Position numbers and translations under genes: made by a program. From Curtobacterium sp. MCSS17_015 (lineage in GTDB: Bacteria; Actinomycetota; Actinomycetes; Actinomycetales; Microbacteriaceae), in assembly GCF_003234265.2 (NCBI RefSeq), contig NZ_CP126256.1:310001-374000 (forward strand): a DNA stretch of 64,000 bases. The letters run 5' to 3'. Within the stretch, counting starts at the first letter, position 1; each line of letters opens with the position of its first letter. Positions 62,144 through 64,000 of the stretch are shown here, piece by piece. The notes under the pieces are model-generated. The model saw nothing but the letters and a program-made list of their open reading frames with translations, had not been told where the DNA came from and ran no database searches.

Positions 62144-62832
62144 CACGGAAGGATGCCGAAGCGGTCGGTCACGGTTCCGGTCGGTGCCGCTGGGCCGAGC
62201 GTGGCGATGCGCACCGCTGCCTCGGCCCCCTCTGTGACGGACTGCCCGACGTGACCGGTGAATGCCGTCGCGGTCTGCCCGGGATCGACCGCGTTGAACC
62301 GGACGTCCGGAACCGTCTTCGCGTACTGCGTGGTGAGCATCGTGACGGCACTCTTCGACGATCCGTACGCCGCAAGGGTGTACTGCGACTCCACCCGCGC
62401 AGGATCGTGCGTCAACGTGAACGATCCCATGCCGCTGGTGACGTTGATCACCGAGGGGTCGGTCCCCTGCCGGAGCAGCGGAAGGAATGCACGGGTGACG
62501 CGGACGAGCCCGAACACGTTGGTCTCGTACACCTCGCGCAGCTGATCCGCCGTCATGTCCTCGGGAGCTGCAACCTCGCCGAGGATGCCGGCGTTGTTGA
62601 TGAGGACGTCCAGGTGTCCCGCCTGGGCTCGGATCATGGCAGCGGCGGCCCCGACGGACGCATCGTCCGTCACGTCCAGGGACACGGAGTGGGCGCCGAG
62701 GCGGTCTGCTGCTTCCTGCCCAGAAGACGCGTCGCGAGCACCGATCCAGACGGCGTGGCCGGCATCGACCAGGCGACGGGCGACCTCGTACCCGAGTCCG
62801 CGGTTCCCGCCGGTGATGAGCGTTGTGGTCAT
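62140..62832 (-). CDS. SDR-family NAD(P)-dependent oxidoreductase
   Basis: 230 residues. TTTLITGGNRGLGYEVARRLV cofactor loop, IGARD after strand 2, LINNAGILGEV and catalytic Ser/Tyr/Lys in NVTSGMGSF and LAAYGSSKSAVTML. Resembles carbonyl reductases acting on aldehydes, quinones or xenobiotics. It is 27 nt downstream of the monooxygenase-like gene and overlaps LtrA. Probably induced with them by the TetR regulator's ligand. Confidence 0.88.
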   Translation of the reverse strand: MTTTLITGGNRGLGYEVARRLVDAGHAVWIGARDASSGQEAADRLGAHSVSLDVTDDASVGAAAAMIRAQAGHLDVLINNAGILGEVAAPEDMTADQLREVYETNVFGLVRVTRAFLPLLRQGTDPSVINVTSGMGSFTLTHDPARVESQYTLAAYGSSKSAVTMLTTQYAKTVPDVRFNAVDPGQTATAFTGHVGQSVTEGAEAAVRIATLGPAAPTGTVTDRFGILPW

Positions 62833-62859
62833 GGTTCTCTCCTCCTCGTTCAGTCCGGC

Positions 62860-63183
62860 TCAGGCCTCGGGCCGAAAGGGACGCAGCACCCGGATGCCGT
62901 CCTCGATGGACCCGTCGATCAGTTCGAGCATCTCCGGCACGAGCGCCGCCATCCGCGGTGCGCTGAGGTGGGCGTCGAGGAGGGCGCGCTTCTCCCAGCG
63001 CTCGTAGATCACGAACGCGCCAGGCTCGCCCTCGACCTCGTGCGCTTCGTAGTCGATGTTCCCGGGGTCGTTCCGGGACGGCGTGACCGCGGCCGCGATG
63101 AACGCCTTGAGATCGTCCTCCCGGCCGGGCTTGGCCTTCGCGTCCCAGAGGACGGTCACGTAACCATCGGAGGTCGCTGTCAT
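62860..63183 (-). CDS. Putative quinol monooxygenase (ABM domain)
   Basis: 107 residues, a single YgiN-like ABM domain: VTVLWDAKAKPGREDDLKAFIAAAVTPSRNDPGNIDYEAHEVEGEPGAFVIYERWEKRALLDAHLSAPRM. Such dimeric barrels oxidise quinols or act as auxiliary enzymes. AAAGGA lies 8 nt before the ATG. First gene of the minus-strand operon facing the TetR gene; operator 1 is about 40 bp upstream of the start. Confidence 0.88.
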   Translation of the reverse strand: MTATSDGYVTVLWDAKAKPGREDDLKAFIAAAVTPSRNDPGNIDYEAHEVEGEPGAFVIYERWEKRALLDAHLSAPRMAALVPEMLELIDGSIEDGIRVLRPFRPEA

Positions 63184-63221
63184 GTGAGGTTCCTTTCGTA
63201 GCTTGGGCTCAGACAAGTTTG

Positions 63222-63242
63222 GTTACAGACACAGTCTGTAAC
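63222..63242. promoter_or_regulatory. TetR operator 1
   Basis: Perfect inverted repeat GTTACAGAC-ACA-GTCTGTAAC followed by GAAACC, in the divergent region between the ABM/SDR/LtrA operon and the TetR gene. Confidence 0.75.
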
Positions 63243-63278
63243 GAAACCTGGCGTGCTGAACGCTAGCGGTCCTCCTGC

Positions 63279-63299
63279 GTTACAGTCAAGACGTGTAAT
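63279..63299. promoter_or_regulatory. TetR operator 2 (imperfect)
   Basis: GTTACAGTC-AAG-ACGTGTAAT, also followed by GAAACC; same 9-3-9 geometry as operator 1, 57 bp farther and 31 bp before the TetR start. Likely the site for autorepression. Confidence 0.6.
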
Positions 63300-63329
63300 G
63301 AAACCGAATGCGACTGCGAGAGGTCAGGG

Positions 63330-63974
63330 ATGGTTGACGGAACCAGCAACGATCAGACGCCGACGAGCGCCGGAGGCCGCCCACGCGACCCACTGATCGA
63401 AGAAGCGATCATCCAGTCGACGCGGGCGCTGCTCGCGACGAAGGGCTACTCGTCGATGACGATCCGGGACATCGTCGAACACGCTGGCGTGACGCGTCCG
63501 ACGCTGTACCGGCGCTGGCCAAACAAGTACGAACTCGTCGTCGAAGCCCTGCAGTACGGGTTACGCAAGCAGCGCGAGGCGTACCCACCCCTGAACCTCG
63601 ACGATTTCACCCCACGAGAAGCAATGGTCGAGGCGGTACGTCGGCTCGATCCGCGCTTCCACAATCCTCGAGCGATGAGCCTGCACGGCAACTTCATGGC
63701 CGAAGCCGAGCGCGAGCCAGGCCTGCTGGCGCAGATGCGAGAGCACGGCAACCAGCCGCGATGCCAGGAACTCGCGGACGTGCTCACACAACTTCAAGAG
63801 AGGGGCGCCGTCCGGAAGGACGTGGACATCGACATCATCGTGAGCCTGGCGTTCGGTAGCTACTTCGCCGACTTCAATCGGTACGGGCACGATGTCCCAG
63901 CCGACTTCGCCGAACGCGTTGTCGCCACGTTATGGCCCCTTCTCGCAGAGGAGCATGGACGAGCGTCCGGGTAA
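63330..63974 (+). CDS. TetR family transcriptional regulator
   Basis: 214 residues. N-terminal helix-turn-helix IIQSTRALLATKGYSSMTIRDIVEHAGVTRPTLYRRWPNKYELVVEALQYG, with a C-terminal ligand/dimerisation domain (TetR_C group). GAGGT precedes the ATG by 5 nt. Divergent from the ABM-SDR-LtrA operon with two matching palindromes between, so it should repress both. GC content and third-position bias are lower than in the rest of the window. Nothing further is seen from 63975 to 64000. Confidence 0.9.
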   Translation: MVDGTSNDQTPTSAGGRPRDPLIEEAIIQSTRALLATKGYSSMTIRDIVEHAGVTRPTLYRRWPNKYELVVEALQYGLRKQREAYPPLNLDDFTPREAMVEAVRRLDPRFHNPRAMSLHGNFMAEAEREPGLLAQMREHGNQPRCQELADVLTQLQERGAVRKDVDIDIIVSLAFGSYFADFNRYGHDVPADFAERVVATLWPLLAEEHGRASG

Positions 63975-64000
63975 GCCGAGGGATACGCCTAGTCTGTCGC

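Noticed and set aside
63330..63974. Integrative element at the right edge because of lower GC
   Set aside because: No integrase, attachment repeat or transposase is present in the window; only composition hints at transfer.

Overview
The window is high-GC DNA (roughly 70% by eye) with dense coding, many GTG starts and frequent 4-nt ATGA/GTGA gene overlaps. Protein content (Ku/LigD end joining, phosphoketolase, DUF1206, DUF6328 and DUF4166 proteins, a LAxTG-type surface protein, a leaderless promoter style) points to an actinobacterium, most likely Microbacteriaceae and perhaps Curtobacterium. The genus is inference. I see no rRNA, tRNA, CRISPR array, insertion sequence, integrase or phage gene. 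No gap between genes exceeds 300 bases; the longest are about 280 bp (45372-45652) and 257 bp (48001-48257).

Layout. 1-5 kb: end of an MFS transporter, a ribokinase, an exopolyphosphatase-type protein, an ABM-domain membrane protein, a small secreted protein and a DUF6328 membrane protein. 4-9.2 kb: non-homologous end-joining block, with ku divergent from an SDR dehydrogenase that overlaps ligD, then two acidic microproteins. 9.2-14.1 kb (minus strand): TIM-barrel epimerase, FAH-family hydrolase, GtrA flippase-like protein and phosphoketolase. 14.3-20 kb: exported protein, DUF1992, a Ca2+/cation antiporter interrupted by an in-frame amber codon, a GH15 glucoamylase-like enzyme and DUF1206. 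20-26 kb: Ser/Thr kinase with a GAF domain, GH13 trehalose-synthase-like enzyme, SMP-30 lactonase and an alpha/beta hydrolase. 26.3-30.3 kb (minus): dps-SDR-FAD oxidoreductase operon, MarR regulator and FMN reductase. 30.4-35.3 kb: GH13 glucosidase, a large wall-anchored lectin/DUF11/collagen-like protein and two small membrane proteins. 35.4-43.2 kb: LysR/MFS divergent pair, secreted protein, CDF metal exporter, DUF4166, nucleoside-diphosphate-sugar epimerase, EamA transporter and a second LysR. 43.3-48 kb (minus): secreted protein, L,D-transpeptidase, purB, low-molecular-weight phosphatase and a holin-like membrane protein. 48-53.2 kb: a 73-bp tandem repeat leading into hisC, then a 2-oxoacid dehydrogenase operon (E1 alpha, E1 beta, E2). 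53.3-57 kb: GNAT acetyltransferase, GntR/UTRA regulator and a divergently encoded glucose/GlcNAc-type PTS (IIC versus IIB-IIA). 57-60.2 kb: zinc-uptake operon ending in its own Fur/Zur regulator, behind a Zur-box-like palindrome. 60.2-64 kb: alpha/beta hydrolase and a less GC-biased TetR-controlled cassette (monooxygenase-like, SDR, LtrA).

How it works together. Carbon handling is the dominant theme: GH13, GH15, phosphoketolase, ribokinase, PTS and pyruvate/branched-chain dehydrogenase. Redox, metal and DNA-damage protection come next: Dps, FMN and FAD oxidoreductases, Ku/LigD, zinc uptake and CDF export. The most informative non-coding signals are: a GGGCCTCCCG core repeated at least 14 times, often as terminator arms; two matching operators in front of the GntR gene and in the PTS divergent promoter; a Zur box; a CRP-like site before the dehydrogenase operon; two TetR operators; and a TANNNT-N6/7-start promoter pattern typical of leaderless mRNAs.
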